NCBI RefSeq assembly: GCF_009912395.1
Contig: NZ_WNDO01000029.1
Location: forward strand, 1-64,000
Direction: 5' to 3'
DNA: 64,000 nucleotides
Source of the DNA: Luteibacter sp.
GTDB taxonomy: Bacteria; Pseudomonadota; Gammaproteobacteria; Xanthomonadales; Rhodanobacteraceae
In this document: positions 30,078 through 38,793 of the stretch, piece after piece
Position numbering within the stretch: the stretch's first letter is position 1
How the letters are laid out: the number at the start of each line of letters is the position of its first letter
Notes under the pieces: generated by a model
Database searches by the model: none
Seen by the model: the letters and a program-made list of their open reading frames with translations, nothing else
What the model was told of the DNA's origin: nothing
Position numbers and translations under genes: made by a program

Positions 30078-30098
30078 GGACCCTGTCACCCAGGGTCC
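30078..30098 (+). promoter_or_regulatory. Hairpin just before the TonB receptor ribosome site
   Basis: GGACCCTG and CAGGGTCC pair around a five-base loop, followed after three bases by the AGGGG ribosome site and then ATG 30114. A second small stem (GGCGT...ACGCC) lies upstream. The AT-rich 29880-29960 stretch probably holds the promoter. The hairpin could protect the ribosome site or the mRNA; no riboswitch family was recognised. Confidence 0.4.
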
Positions 30099-30113
30099 GG
30101 TAGGGGCTTTTGC

Positions 30114-33100
30114 ATGTTTCACTCCTCTTCCGTCCGCAGCTTCCTGCGTCCCACCGCGCTCGCCATCGCCCTCGGGCTGACCCTGGCGGGCAACGCGCAC
30201 GCGCAGTCGAACGCCTCGGGCGTCGTCTTCGGCCGTGTCTCGGCTGACCAGGGCACCGCGGTGCACCTGGAAAACCTCGACACCGGTCTCAGCCGCGACA
30301 TCACGGTCGACGCCGAGGGCCGCTACCGCGCCTCGTCGCTGCCGATCGGTCGCTACAAGATCTCCGTGATGCGCGACGGTACCACCGTGAGCACCCGTGA
30401 GAACGTCACGGTGCAGGTCGGTACCGGCGTGGATGTCTCGTTCGTCACCGAAGCCGCCACCAGCGCGTCGGCGCAGAGCCTCGAAGGCGTGCAGGTCACC
30501 GGCAACGTACTGCCGTCCATCGACGTCTCGTCGGTCGACTCGCGCACCGTGCTCACGTCCGAACAGCTGCAGAAGCTGCCGATCGCCCGCGACGTCACCT
30601 CGGCTGCCCTGCTCGCCCCGGGCGCCGTCGGCGGCGACGGCCGTTACGGCAACGTCGCGTCGTTCGGCGGCGCCTCGGCAGCGGAAAACCAGTACTACGT
30701 CAACGGCTACGCCGTGACCAATGCGCTCACCGGCCTGGGCCTCACCAGCCTGCCCTACGACGCCATCGACCAGCAGCAGATCTACACCGGTGGCTACGGC
30801 GCCGAGTACGGTCGCTCCACCGGCGGCGTGGTCAACATGATCACCAAGCGCGGCGGCAACACCTGGAAGGCCGGCGGCCAGATCGTCTACACCCCGAGCG
30901 GCCTGCGCGACACCCCGCGCGACATCTACCTGGTCAACGGTTCGTTCTACCAGGATCGCCACAAGAACAAGAGCACGGCCACCGAGTACTCGGCCTACGT
31001 CAGCGGCCCGCTGATCAAGGACAAGCTGTTCCTCTACGCCACCGGCGACTTCATCAAGACGGACGGCTTCACGCGCGGCTCCACCGCCGCCGCGACCGAC
31101 ATGAACTGGGTGACGAAGACCAGCCGCTGGCTCGCCAAGATCGACTGGAACATCACGGACAACCACCTGCTGGAACTCACCGGCTTCAGCGACAAGACGA
31201 CCGAGAAGGACCAGATCTACGGCTACAGCTATGCGACGGGCCAGCGTGGCGCGTATCGCGGTTCCATCAGCACCAAGAACTACGGTGTCGCCGGCGCCAC
31301 CCCGGGCGGTGACGTCTACATCGGCAAGTACACCGGCTACCTCACCGACAACCTGACGGTGAACGCGCTGTACGGCCGCACCACCTCCGATCACGTGCAG
31401 AGCACCAGCAGCGTGGGTGGCAACTGCCCGCTGATCAGCGGCAACTACACCCAGAACGGCAAGACGATCTTCCCGCCGAACTGCTACCTGCAGGGCCAGA
31501 TGCTCGCCCCGGGTGCCAAGGACAAGACCCACGGCTGGCGTCTCGACGTCGAATACCGCCTGGGCGACCACGACATCCGCGCCGGTCTCGACAACCAGAC
31601 GCTGGAGTCCTTCGCAGGCAACTACTACGAGGGTCCCGAGTCGGGTCGTGGCAAGGGCGGTAGCTACTACTGGACCTACGGCGACCTCGGCAAGGACAAG
31701 AACGGCAACATCATCCGGACGATCAGCGGTTACCCCGACGTCCTGTTCCCGCAGGGCACCACCAAGTTCGTCCAGCGCACGTACTACTACGCCGCGTCGA
31801 ACGTGAAGACGGTGCAGGAAGCGCAGTTCATCGAAGACCACTGGCAGATCAACGATCGCTGGCTGGCCTACATCGGCCTGCGTAACGAGCAGTTCAAGAA
31901 CATCAACGGCAACGGCGATGTCTACGTGAAGCAGCGCCACCAGTTGGCACCGCGCCTGGGCATCACCTGGGACGTCTTCGGCGACTCGTCGCTGAAGGTC
32001 TACGGCAACGCCGGCCGCTACCACCTGGCCATCCCGTCCAACGTGGCCGTGCGCGCCGCATCGGGCTCCTACTACCTGCGCCAGTACGGCACCTTCGACA
32101 GCATCGATCCGGTCACCGGCGAGCCGATCGGCTTCAAGCCAAACGGCATTGAGCGCCCGTCGAACGGTCACGACGGCACCCAGCCGGACCCGCGCACCAT
32201 CGCGGCCAAGGGCATGGGCGCCTACTACCAGGATGAATACATCCTGGGCTTCGACAAGATGCTGGACAACGAGTGGACCGTGGGCGCCAAGGCCACGTAC
32301 CGCAAGCTGAAGAGCTCCATCGACGACTTCTGCGACTCGCGCCCGTTCAGCAACTGGGGCAAGCGCAATGGCGTCGACATGAGCAAGGCCACCATCTCGG
32401 GCTGCTATCTGTTCAACCCGGGCAAGAGCAACACGTTCCAGGTGGACATGGATGGCAAGGGCAACTTCCGCGATGTCACGCTCACCAAGCAGGACTTCAC
32501 CAACAACGGTATCGGCTTCCCGGAACTGAAGCGTCAGTACTACGCCCTGAACCTCTACGCCGAGCACCAGTTCAGCCACAAGTGGTACGCGAAGTTCGAC
32601 TACGTGTTCTCGCGTAGCTACGGCAACTCCGAAGGCATGCTGAAGTCCGACATCGGCCAGCGCGATCCGTCGGTGACCCAGGATTGGGATGCTCCGGAAA
32701 TCATGGTCGGTTCGAACGGCCCGCTGCCGAACGATCGCAAGCACCAGTTCAAGGCGTACGGCTACTACCAGATGACCCCGGAATGGCTGTTCAGCGCCAA
32801 CCTGGTCGTCGCATCGGGTCGTCCGGTGAACTGCATCGGCGTCGCCCCGGGCGATCCGATCCGTTACGGTGCCGCGTACTTCTACTGCGACGGCAAGATC
32901 AGCCCGCGTGGTTCGCGCGGTCGCCTGCCGTGGACGGAACAGCTGAACATCGGTGCCGAATGGCGGCCGGCCTTCGCCGACCACAAACTCGGCTTCAACA
33001 TCGACGTGTTCAACGTGTTCACGCAGCAGCGCAAGACCAGCGTGATCGAAGTGGGCGAAAGCTCGGCGGGCGCACCGGTCGTGACGTACATGCGTCCGAT

Positions 33101-33152
33101 CACGTTCTCGACGCCGCGTTACTTCCGCTTTGCGGTGCGTTACGACCTCTGA
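30114..33152 (+). CDS. TonB-dependent receptor, Oar-like with N-terminal carboxypeptidase-regulatory domain
   Basis: A 1012-residue outer-membrane precursor. The signal peptide ends around AHAQ (30). A beta-sandwich carboxypeptidase-regulatory domain (about 35-105, VFGRVSADQG) comes first, then a plug (about 120-240, with LQKLPIARDVTSAALL and YGAEYGRSTGGVVNMITKRG) and a 22-strand barrel ending in YFRFAVRYDL with a hydrophobic final residue. A clear TonB box is hard to name; EGVQVTG near 124 is the candidate. Substrate unknown; Oar-like receptors in xanthomonads are often tied to peptide or carbohydrate uptake. It stands alone, with a strong terminator downstream. Confidence 0.87.
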   Translation: MFHSSSVRSFLRPTALAIALGLTLAGNAHAQSNASGVVFGRVSADQGTAVHLENLDTGLSRDITVDAEGRYRASSLPIGRYKISVMRDGTTVSTRENVTVQVGTGVDVSFVTEAATSASAQSLEGVQVTGNVLPSIDVSSVDSRTVLTSEQLQKLPIARDVTSAALLAPGAVGGDGRYGNVASFGGASAAENQYYVNGYAVTNALTGLGLTSLPYDAIDQQQIYTGGYGAEYGRSTGGVVNMITKRGGNTWKAGGQIVYTPSGLRDTPRDIYLVNGSFYQDRHKNKSTATEYSAYVSGPLIKDKLFLYATGDFIKTDGFTRGSTAAATDMNWVTKTSRWLAKIDWNITDNHLLELTGFSDKTTEKDQIYGYSYATGQRGAYRGSISTKNYGVAGATPGGDVYIGKYTGYLTDNLTVNALYGRTTSDHVQSTSSVGGNCPLISGNYTQNGKTIFPPNCYLQGQMLAPGAKDKTHGWRLDVEYRLGDHDIRAGLDNQTLESFAGNYYEGPESGRGKGGSYYWTYGDLGKDKNGNIIRTISGYPDVLFPQGTTKFVQRTYYYAASNVKTVQEAQFIEDHWQINDRWLAYIGLRNEQFKNINGNGDVYVKQRHQLAPRLGITWDVFGDSSLKVYGNAGRYHLAIPSNVAVRAASGSYYLRQYGTFDSIDPVTGEPIGFKPNGIERPSNGHDGTQPDPRTIAAKGMGAYYQDEYILGFDKMLDNEWTVGAKATYRKLKSSIDDFCDSRPFSNWGKRNGVDMSKATISGCYLFNPGKSNTFQVDMDGKGNFRDVTLTKQDFTNNGIGFPELKRQYYALNLYAEHQFSHKWYAKFDYVFSRSYGNSEGMLKSDIGQRDPSVTQDWDAPEIMVGSNGPLPNDRKHQFKAYGYYQMTPEWLFSANLVVASGRPVNCIGVAPGDPIRYGAAYFYCDGKISPRGSRGRLPWTEQLNIGAEWRPAFADHKLGFNIDVFNVFTQQRKTSVIEVGESSAGAPVVTYMRPITFSTPRYFRFAVRYDL

Positions 33153-33168
33153 TAACTACAACTGTATC

Positions 33169-33200
33169 GGCTCCGTGCGAATCTCCCATCGCACGGAGCC
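33169..33200 (+). other. Inverted repeat after the TonB receptor gene
   Basis: GGCTCCGTGCGA and TCGCACGGAGCC form a perfect 12-bp stem with an eight-base loop, 17 bases after the stop. No U run follows; the true terminator is the next hairpin. Confidence 0.6.
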
Positions 33201-33213
33201 ACTTTCCCAGATC

Positions 33214-33243
33214 GACCCGGCTGAAAGGCCGGGTCTTTTTTTT
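33214..33243 (+). terminator. Rho-independent terminator of the TonB receptor gene
   Basis: GACCCGGC and GCCGGGTC flank a short loop and are followed by eight T residues. A classical intrinsic terminator on the plus strand. Confidence 0.92.
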
Positions 33244-33264
33244 GCGCCGGTATTAACACACGCC

Positions 33265-33343
33265 TGTAGGAGCGCGCTTGCGCGCGATCCGCGGCAGCGG
33301 CAACCTGGCCGCTACGCGGATCGCGCGCAAGCGCGCTCCTACA
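33265..33343. repeat. REP pair with extended stem
   Basis: Head-to-head REP units. The pairing continues inward with ATCCGCG...CGCGGAT, making this the longest stem of the set. It lies between the convergent TonB receptor and nucleotide-sugar dehydrogenase genes. Confidence 0.87.
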
Positions 33344-33372
33344 GGTACATAGGATCGCGAGGATGCGATCCG

Positions 33373-34650
33373 CTACAACCGACCGTCTACCGTGTCTTGC
33401 GGCAAGACCGACTTCACGTCGTAAAGCACAGCGCCCGGTTTGCCGAACGCGCGGATCTTCTCCGGTCCGAAGGCGCGAAATTCGTCGTGGGCCACGGCGA
33501 CGATCACAGCGTCGTAGGCACCTTCGTCGATCGTCGCGACCGGGTGCACGTCGTACTCGCGCTCGCACTCCTCAACGTCGACCCATGGATCGTAGACATC
33601 GACATGCGCCATCGATTGGCGCAGTTCGCGAACAATATCGATCACACGCGTATTGCGCAGGTCAGGGCAGTTTTCCTTGAAAGCAAAGCCGAGCACGAGC
33701 ACGCGCGCGTCGACGATGTGCAGGCGACGCTCGCTCATGAGGCGGATGACGCGATCCGCCACGTAGGTGCCCATGCGGCTATTGATCCGTCGTGCGGCCA
33801 GGATCAGTTCCGGGTGATAGCCGGTGACTTCCGCCTTGTGCGTCAGGTAGTACGGATCGACGCCGATGCAATGGCCGCCGACCAGGCCGGGCCGGAACGG
33901 CAGGAAGTTCCACTTCGTACCTGCCGCCTCCAGCACTTCGCCGGTATCGATACCCAATCGGTTGAAGATCAGCGCCAGTTCGTTGACCAGGGCGATGTTG
34001 ACGTCGCGCTGCACGTTCTCGATGACCTTGGCGGCCTCGGCGATGCGCACGGATGAGGTCTTGTGGGTGCCGGCGCGGATGATCGTGCGGTACAGGGCAT
34101 CGACGCGCTCGGCGGCATCCGGCGTGGAGCCCGAGGTCAGCTTGCGGATATCCACCACGCGGCGGGCGTGATCGCCCGGGTTGATGCGTTCCGGGCTATA
34201 GCCGCAATGGAAATCGACGTTGAAGACCAGCCCCGACCCACTTTCCAGGATCGGCACGCACACCTCTTCCGTGGTGCCCGGATAGACCGTGGACTCGAAG
34301 ATGACCAGGTCGCCCCGCTTGAGCAGTCCGCCAAGCATGCGGCAGGCCCCCTCCAGCGGAGAAAGGTCGGGCCGCTGGGCTTCGTCGATGGGGGTCGGCA
34401 CCGTCACGATGTAGACGTTGCAGGCTGCCAGGTCGGCCAGATTGCCGCTGTAGCGCAGGCGAGACGCGGCGGCGAGGGCGACACCGTCGACTTCCCGGGT
34501 GTGATCGTGGCCTTCGGACAGCTCGGCAAGCCGGGCCGGGTCGATGTCGAAGCCCAAGGTGTCGAAATACTTGCCGAACTCGACGGCCAAAGGCAGGCCG
34601 ACGTAACCGAGACCGACGATGCCGATCCGCGGATCAGGGGTAAGAGCCAT
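33373..34650 (-). CDS. UDP-sugar 6-dehydrogenase, TviB/WbpA-like
   Basis: A 425-residue cytosolic NAD-dependent oxidoreductase that oxidises C6 of a UDP-hexosamine to the uronate. GIVGLGYVGLPLAVEF is the NAD loop, TVPTPID and ESTVYPGTTEE the central motifs, and GLVGGHCIGVDPYYL holds the catalytic cysteine. KTSSVRIAEAAKVIENVQRD and the C-terminal domain fit the TviB branch that uses UDP-GlcNAc or GalNAc. Start ATG 34650 is used; upstream frame is not conserved-looking. Here it has no polysaccharide cluster around it. It is divergent from amgK. Confidence 0.87.
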   Translation of the reverse strand: MALTPDPRIGIVGLGYVGLPLAVEFGKYFDTLGFDIDPARLAELSEGHDHTREVDGVALAAASRLRYSGNLADLAACNVYIVTVPTPIDEAQRPDLSPLEGACRMLGGLLKRGDLVIFESTVYPGTTEEVCVPILESGSGLVFNVDFHCGYSPERINPGDHARRVVDIRKLTSGSTPDAAERVDALYRTIIRAGTHKTSSVRIAEAAKVIENVQRDVNIALVNELALIFNRLGIDTGEVLEAAGTKWNFLPFRPGLVGGHCIGVDPYYLTHKAEVTGYHPELILAARRINSRMGTYVADRVIRLMSERRLHIVDARVLVLGFAFKENCPDLRNTRVIDIVRELRQSMAHVDVYDPWVDVEECEREYDVHPVATIDEGAYDAVIVAVAHDEFRAFGPEKIRAFGKPGAVLYDVKSVLPQDTVDGRL

Positions 34651-34787
34651 GTGGCGCCCAGGTCGTCCAAAAGAAACGAAGCGTACACGCCGGAGCCCCG
34701 CCGTAGTACCACTGCGCCCCCTGCTGGCTATCGCCAGGGCCGTCAAACCCTCTAAGCTCGCCGTTCGCAGCCACCACGATCCGCCGA

Positions 34788-35798
34788 ATGACCCTCACCG
34801 ACCGTTCTGCCGCACGCCTCGACTGGGCTCGCCACGCCACCGGCCTGCCCTCCCTGGTGCTGGAATCCGCCTCGGAGGACGCCAGTTTCCGCAGCTACTG
34901 GCGGGGGTACGTCGACGGCCAGCCGGTCATCGTGATGGATTCGCCACCGGATCGGGAAAATCCCGCGCCGTGGATCGATATCGGCAAGCGCCTGCACGAG
35001 GCCGGCCTGCACACACCCACCGTCATGGTCGCCGACCTTGAACAGGGCTTCCTCCTGATCGAGGACCTGGGTACGCGTACCTACCTGCCCGAGCTGAACG
35101 AACACTCGGTGAACCAGCTTTACGGCGACGCATTGGACGCGTTGCTGCGCATGCAGTCGCACGTAGGCACGGAAGGGCTCCCCGCCTTCGATCACGCCTG
35201 GCAGACCATGGAAATGGAGCTGATGCCGACGTGGCTGCTGGAGAAGCATCTTGGCGTATCCCTCGCCTGCGGCGAGTGGGATGTGATCGAGAACGCTTTC
35301 ACGGCAATCATGCACGCCATCGCGGAGCAGCCGCGCGCGTTCATGCACCGCGATTACCACAGCCGTAACTTGCTGGTGACCGCGGAACGCTCACCCGGCG
35401 TCATCGATTTCCAGGGCGCCATGTCGGGGCCGATCACCTACGATCTCGCCTCCTTGCTGCGCGACGCCTATATCGTGTGGGACAACGAGCGCGTGGAAGG
35501 CTGGGTCGAGGCATACCGCCTGCGTCTGCTCGATGCCCACCTGATCGACGACACCGTGGATGCCGATCGTTTCCGTCGCTGGTTCGACCTGACAGGCCTG
35601 CAACGCCATATCAAGATCCTCGGCCTGTTTTGTCGACTTTGCTATCGCGACGGCAAGAGTCGTTATCTCGACGACCTTCCCCTGGTGCTTCGCTACGTGC
35701 TAGACACCGCACGTCGTCATGCGGACACCGCGAAACTCGCCGACCTGATCGAAGCGAAGATAGGCGACCGCGACATCCGCGTGGCAAACCACGCATGA
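34788..35798 (+). CDS. amgK: AmgK, N-acetylmuramate/N-acetylglucosamine kinase
   Basis: A 336-residue cytosolic sugar kinase of the aminoglycoside-phosphotransferase fold. Brenner's motif HRDYHSRNLL (H-x-D, catalytic) and the metal-binding IDFQGAMSGP are intact. In Pseudomonas and relatives AmgK phosphorylates MurNAc at C1 to bypass de novo UDP-MurNAc synthesis. The next gene is the matching uridylyltransferase murU, with an ATGA overlap, which makes the assignment strong. Confidence 0.88.
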   Translation: MTLTDRSAARLDWARHATGLPSLVLESASEDASFRSYWRGYVDGQPVIVMDSPPDRENPAPWIDIGKRLHEAGLHTPTVMVADLEQGFLLIEDLGTRTYLPELNEHSVNQLYGDALDALLRMQSHVGTEGLPAFDHAWQTMEMELMPTWLLEKHLGVSLACGEWDVIENAFTAIMHAIAEQPRAFMHRDYHSRNLLVTAERSPGVIDFQGAMSGPITYDLASLLRDAYIVWDNERVEGWVEAYRLRLLDAHLIDDTVDADRFRRWFDLTGLQRHIKILGLFCRLCYRDGKSRYLDDLPLVLRYVLDTARRHADTAKLADLIEAKIGDRDIRVANHA

Positions 35799-36475
35799 GG
35801 CATGCACTGATCCTCGCGGCAGGCCGTGGCGAACGCATGCGTCCCCTCACCGATACGACGCCGAAACCGCTGCTGCTTGTGCACGGCAAACCGCTGATCG
35901 CGCATCACATCGAGAAGCTCGCCGCCATCGGCGTGAACACCATCGTGGTGAACACCGCTCATCTCGCGGATCGTTTTCCGGAAGCGCTCGGCGACGGATC
36001 GCAGTGGGGCGTGCGCATCCATTATTCCTACGAAGGACCCGAACCGCTGGAAACCGGCGGTGGCATGCTCAAGGCGCTTCCACTGCTCGGCGACAAGCCG
36101 TTCATCGTGGTGAGCGCGGATATCTGGAGCGACTTCGATTACGCCACGCTACCCGCCGAGCCATTGGAACTGGCGCACCTGGTGATGGTGCCCAATCCCA
36201 AATTCCATCCCAAGGGCGATTTCTCGCTATGTGGAGATCGCCTTCACGATAGCGATGCGCCACCGGACGCGGAGCGCCTCACCTTCGGCAACATCGGCGT
36301 GTATCGACGCGAACTGGTGTCCAGCGAAGCACCAGGCAAGTTCCAGCTCGGTCCGCTTTATCGTCGCGCGATCGCTCAGGGGCGTCTCACAGGCGAGAAA
36401 TACACCGGTTTCTGGCGCAACGTCGGCACACCTGCTCAGCTCGACGAGTTACGCGATGTGACGCGTCAGCGTTGA
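35795..36475 (+). CDS. murU: MurU, N-acetylmuramate alpha-1-phosphate uridylyltransferase
   Basis: A 226-residue cytosolic nucleotidyltransferase. The signature is LILAAGRGERMRPLTDTTPK near the N-terminus; TGGGMLKALPLLGD and VVSADIWSD give the nucleotide and metal sites. With AmgK it turns recycled MurNAc into UDP-MurNAc. The start overlaps the amgK stop. Confidence 0.9.
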   Translation: MRHALILAAGRGERMRPLTDTTPKPLLLVHGKPLIAHHIEKLAAIGVNTIVVNTAHLADRFPEALGDGSQWGVRIHYSYEGPEPLETGGGMLKALPLLGDKPFIVVSADIWSDFDYATLPAEPLELAHLVMVPNPKFHPKGDFSLCGDRLHDSDAPPDAERLTFGNIGVYRRELVSSEAPGKFQLGPLYRRAIAQGRLTGEKYTGFWRNVGTPAQLDELRDVTRQR

Positions 36476-36482
36476 TGGTGCG

Positions 36483-36710
36483 CTACTGGATGGATTCTGA
36501 CGCCAAGGTTCGCAATCGCTCGCGACCGAGTTCGAACGCTTCGTTATAGGCGCTGGTGACGTCCGAATAGTCTTGCGTGCCATCGGCGGCGTCGATTTCT
36601 TCACCGATGTGATCGAGGATCCGGTAGCTCGATCGGTAGAACAGCACGCCATCAGAATCGTGATGCTTCACGGCCTTGGCCACTACGCGAAACTTACTAT
36701 GATTTTCCAC
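36483..36710 (-). CDS. Small hypothetical protein
   Basis: A 75-residue soluble, acidic, helical-looking protein. GTG 36710 is chosen because GGGGGAGG lies nine bases upstream; the longer frame to 36812 has no ribosome site and a less plausible N-terminus. Mentions of YRSSYRILDHIGEEIDAADG and a C-terminal ELGRERLRTLA are the most distinctive parts. No family was recognised. It lies between murU (convergent, seven bases) and motB. Confidence 0.55.
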   Translation of the reverse strand: MENHSKFRVVAKAVKHHDSDGVLFYRSSYRILDHIGEEIDAADGTQDYSDVTSAYNEAFELGRERLRTLASESIQ

Positions 36711-36766
36711 TGCGGTTTTCCTCCCCCAGGCAACCGATACTGACGCGGGAAGATGACCGTTGCAAG

Positions 36767-36786
36767 TGGCCCCTGTTGCGGGGCCA
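36767..36786. other. Short hairpin downstream of motB
   Basis: TGGCCCC-TGTTGC-GGGGCCA gives a seven-base stem 59 bases past the motB stop. There is no T run on the minus strand, so its role as terminator is doubtful. Confidence 0.3.
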
Positions 36787-36844
36787 AGACGGCAGGTGTG
36801 AAGCAAGTGCATGAATGGCCGTCCATTTCATGCGGGCATGCAAC

Positions 36845-37852
36845 TCAGCCGTTGCGCGCCATCCCGATCGACACCGCCGCCGCACCGACCGGAGCGGCCG
36901 TGGCGGTGGGTGCAGCGCCTTCCGGATGCGCCTGCTCCGAGACATGAGGCGTCGGCGCCGGCGACGTCGTGGGTTCTCCCGCGACTTCGGGGGACAACGC
37001 CGCCTTCGCGGCCTGCTGCGTCATCACTACGATGCTGATACGACGGTTGATCGCCGACGAAGGGTCGTTCTTGTCGAACGGCACCGAGGCCGCAAGACCC
37101 ACGACACGCGCCACCTTGGCGGGCTGCATGCCCCCATCCACCAGAGTGCGTCGTGCCGCGTTCGCGCGATCAGCGGAAAGCTCCCAGTTGCCGTATGCAC
37201 TGTCTGCGCGCACATAGGGGGCATTGTCGGTATGGCCCGATATGCTGATCTGGTTCGGCACCTGGTTGATGAAGCCGGCCAGTTCGTGAAGGATCTGCAC
37301 GGTATACGTTTTCAGCGCACCGCTGCCCGTGTCGAACATCGGCCGGTTCTGCTTGTCCACGATCTGGATACGCAGTCCTTCGGACGTGATATCCAGCAGC
37401 AGTTGATCCTTGTACGGCGCCATGGCGGGGCTATTCGCGATCGCGTCCTGCAAGTCCTTCATCAGCTGTTCGAGGCGCTTCTTTTCCTTTTCCTTCGCCA
37501 GGCGATCCACCTCGGTATCGGAGGGCTTGGCGAAGGCTTGCTGGTCGCCCGGGCCCTTCGGCAGGTCCATCGCACCACCAAGCTTGATCATGCTGGTGCT
37601 CGCGCCGCCCGGCCCCATCTTGCCCGACGGCGCCATGGTCGATTGGCCCTGGGCCATGCTGGGATTCTTGAAGTACTCGGACACCGCCGCACGCTGCTGT
37701 TTCGTACCCGCACCCACCAGCCACATGACCAGGAAGAAGGCCATCATGGCGGTGACGAAGTCGGCGTAGGCGACCTTCCATGCGCCGCCATGGTGGCCAT
37801 GGCCACCCTTGCGACGTCGACGGACGATGATGACCTGCTTCAACTCGCTCAT
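36845..37852 (-). CDS. motB: MotB flagellar stator protein
   Basis: A 335-residue inner-membrane stator subunit anchored to peptidoglycan. The cytoplasmic basic N-terminus is followed by one membrane helix with the proton-carrying D31 in YADFVTAMMAFFLVMW. A Lys/Glu-rich linker leads to an OmpA-like domain (about 170-285) with SGHTDNAPYVR and NWELSADRANAARR. The C-terminal 50 residues are Ala/Pro-rich. It follows motA by six bases. Confidence 0.93.
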   Translation of the reverse strand: MSELKQVIIVRRRRKGGHGHHGGAWKVAYADFVTAMMAFFLVMWLVGAGTKQQRAAVSEYFKNPSMAQGQSTMAPSGKMGPGGASTSMIKLGGAMDLPKGPGDQQAFAKPSDTEVDRLAKEKEKKRLEQLMKDLQDAIANSPAMAPYKDQLLLDITSEGLRIQIVDKQNRPMFDTGSGALKTYTVQILHELAGFINQVPNQISISGHTDNAPYVRADSAYGNWELSADRANAARRTLVDGGMQPAKVARVVGLAASVPFDKNDPSSAINRRISIVVMTQQAAKAALSPEVAGEPTTSPAPTPHVSEQAHPEGAAPTATAAPVGAAAVSIGMARNG

Positions 37853-37858
37853 GGCGAC

Positions 37859-38713
37859 TTACCGCGCGGCCTTCAGGTGGGCCTCGAGGTCCTGGAAGCT
37901 CGGGCGCGTGCTCGAGTTCAGCGACTTGCGGGCGAATTCCACGGCGACCATGGGGTTGTAGCCGCGCAGGTTGGCCATCAGGGCCACCTTCACGCACTCA
38001 AAGGCCTTGCCGTCGGTGGTGACGCGCGACTCCATCGCCGCCGAGAGCGGCCCGATGAAGCCGTAGGAAAGCAGGATGCCCAGGAAGGTACCGACCAGGG
38101 CGCCCGCGATATGCTGGCCGATGGCTGCCGTATCGCCCTCGATGGATTGCATCGTGATGACGATGCCCAGCACCGCGGCGACGATACCGAAGCCCGGCAA
38201 GGCATCGGCCATCTTCTGCACGGCGAGCGCGGGCGCCAGGGCCTCGTGATGATGGGTTTCCAGCTCCACCTCGAGCAGTTGCTCAAGTTCGTGCGGATCC
38301 ATGCTGCCGCCCACGATCAGGCGCAGGCAGTCGGTGATGAAGTCGATGAGGTGATGCTCCGCGACCAGACGCGGATAGGCGGAGAACAGCGTGCTGTTCG
38401 CCGGATCCTCGATATGCGCCTCCATGCCCAGCTGCCCTTCCTTGCGCATCTTGGTGAAGATGTCATAGAGCAGCGAGAGCAGGTCCACGTAGTCCTGCTT
38501 GCGGTACTTGGGGCCCTTGAGCAGGGCGATGCCCTCGCTCGCGGAACGCTTCACGATGTCCATCGAATTGGCGCTGATGAACGCACCCACGGCCGCGCCG
38601 AAGATGATCAACAGCTCATAGGGCTGCCACAGCGCGCCGATGGTGCCGTGTGAAAGAACATAACCGCCCAGCACCGAGACCAGGACGACGATCGAACCGA
38701 TAATGACCAACAT
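37859..38713 (-). CDS. motA: MotA flagellar stator protein
   Basis: A 284-residue inner-membrane protein with four helices (about 1-22, 32-50, 170-190, 200-222). The cytoplasmic loop carries KYRKQDYVDLLSLLYDIF and the torque-associated charged residues. PGFGIVAAVLGIVITM and VGTFLGILLSYGFIGPL are conserved. It forms the proton-driven stator with MotB. Confidence 0.93.
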   Translation of the reverse strand: MLVIIGSIVVLVSVLGGYVLSHGTIGALWQPYELLIIFGAAVGAFISANSMDIVKRSASEGIALLKGPKYRKQDYVDLLSLLYDIFTKMRKEGQLGMEAHIEDPANSTLFSAYPRLVAEHHLIDFITDCLRLIVGGSMDPHELEQLLEVELETHHHEALAPALAVQKMADALPGFGIVAAVLGIVITMQSIEGDTAAIGQHIAGALVGTFLGILLSYGFIGPLSAAMESRVTTDGKAFECVKVALMANLRGYNPMVAVEFARKSLNSSTRPSFQDLEAHLKAAR

Positions 38714-38793
38714 GACTTCACTTCCTCCCAGTCGTCTCCCTTATCGGCTGGTTGCCCGCCAAATTGAGGAATTCCATCACGATTTGTCACGAA

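Noticed and set aside
30060-32984. A 974-codon open frame antisense to the TonB receptor
   Set aside because: High-GC genes often leave an open antisense frame. The plus-strand protein has a signal peptide, plug and barrel; the antisense product is repetitive Val/Ala/Arg with no domain.
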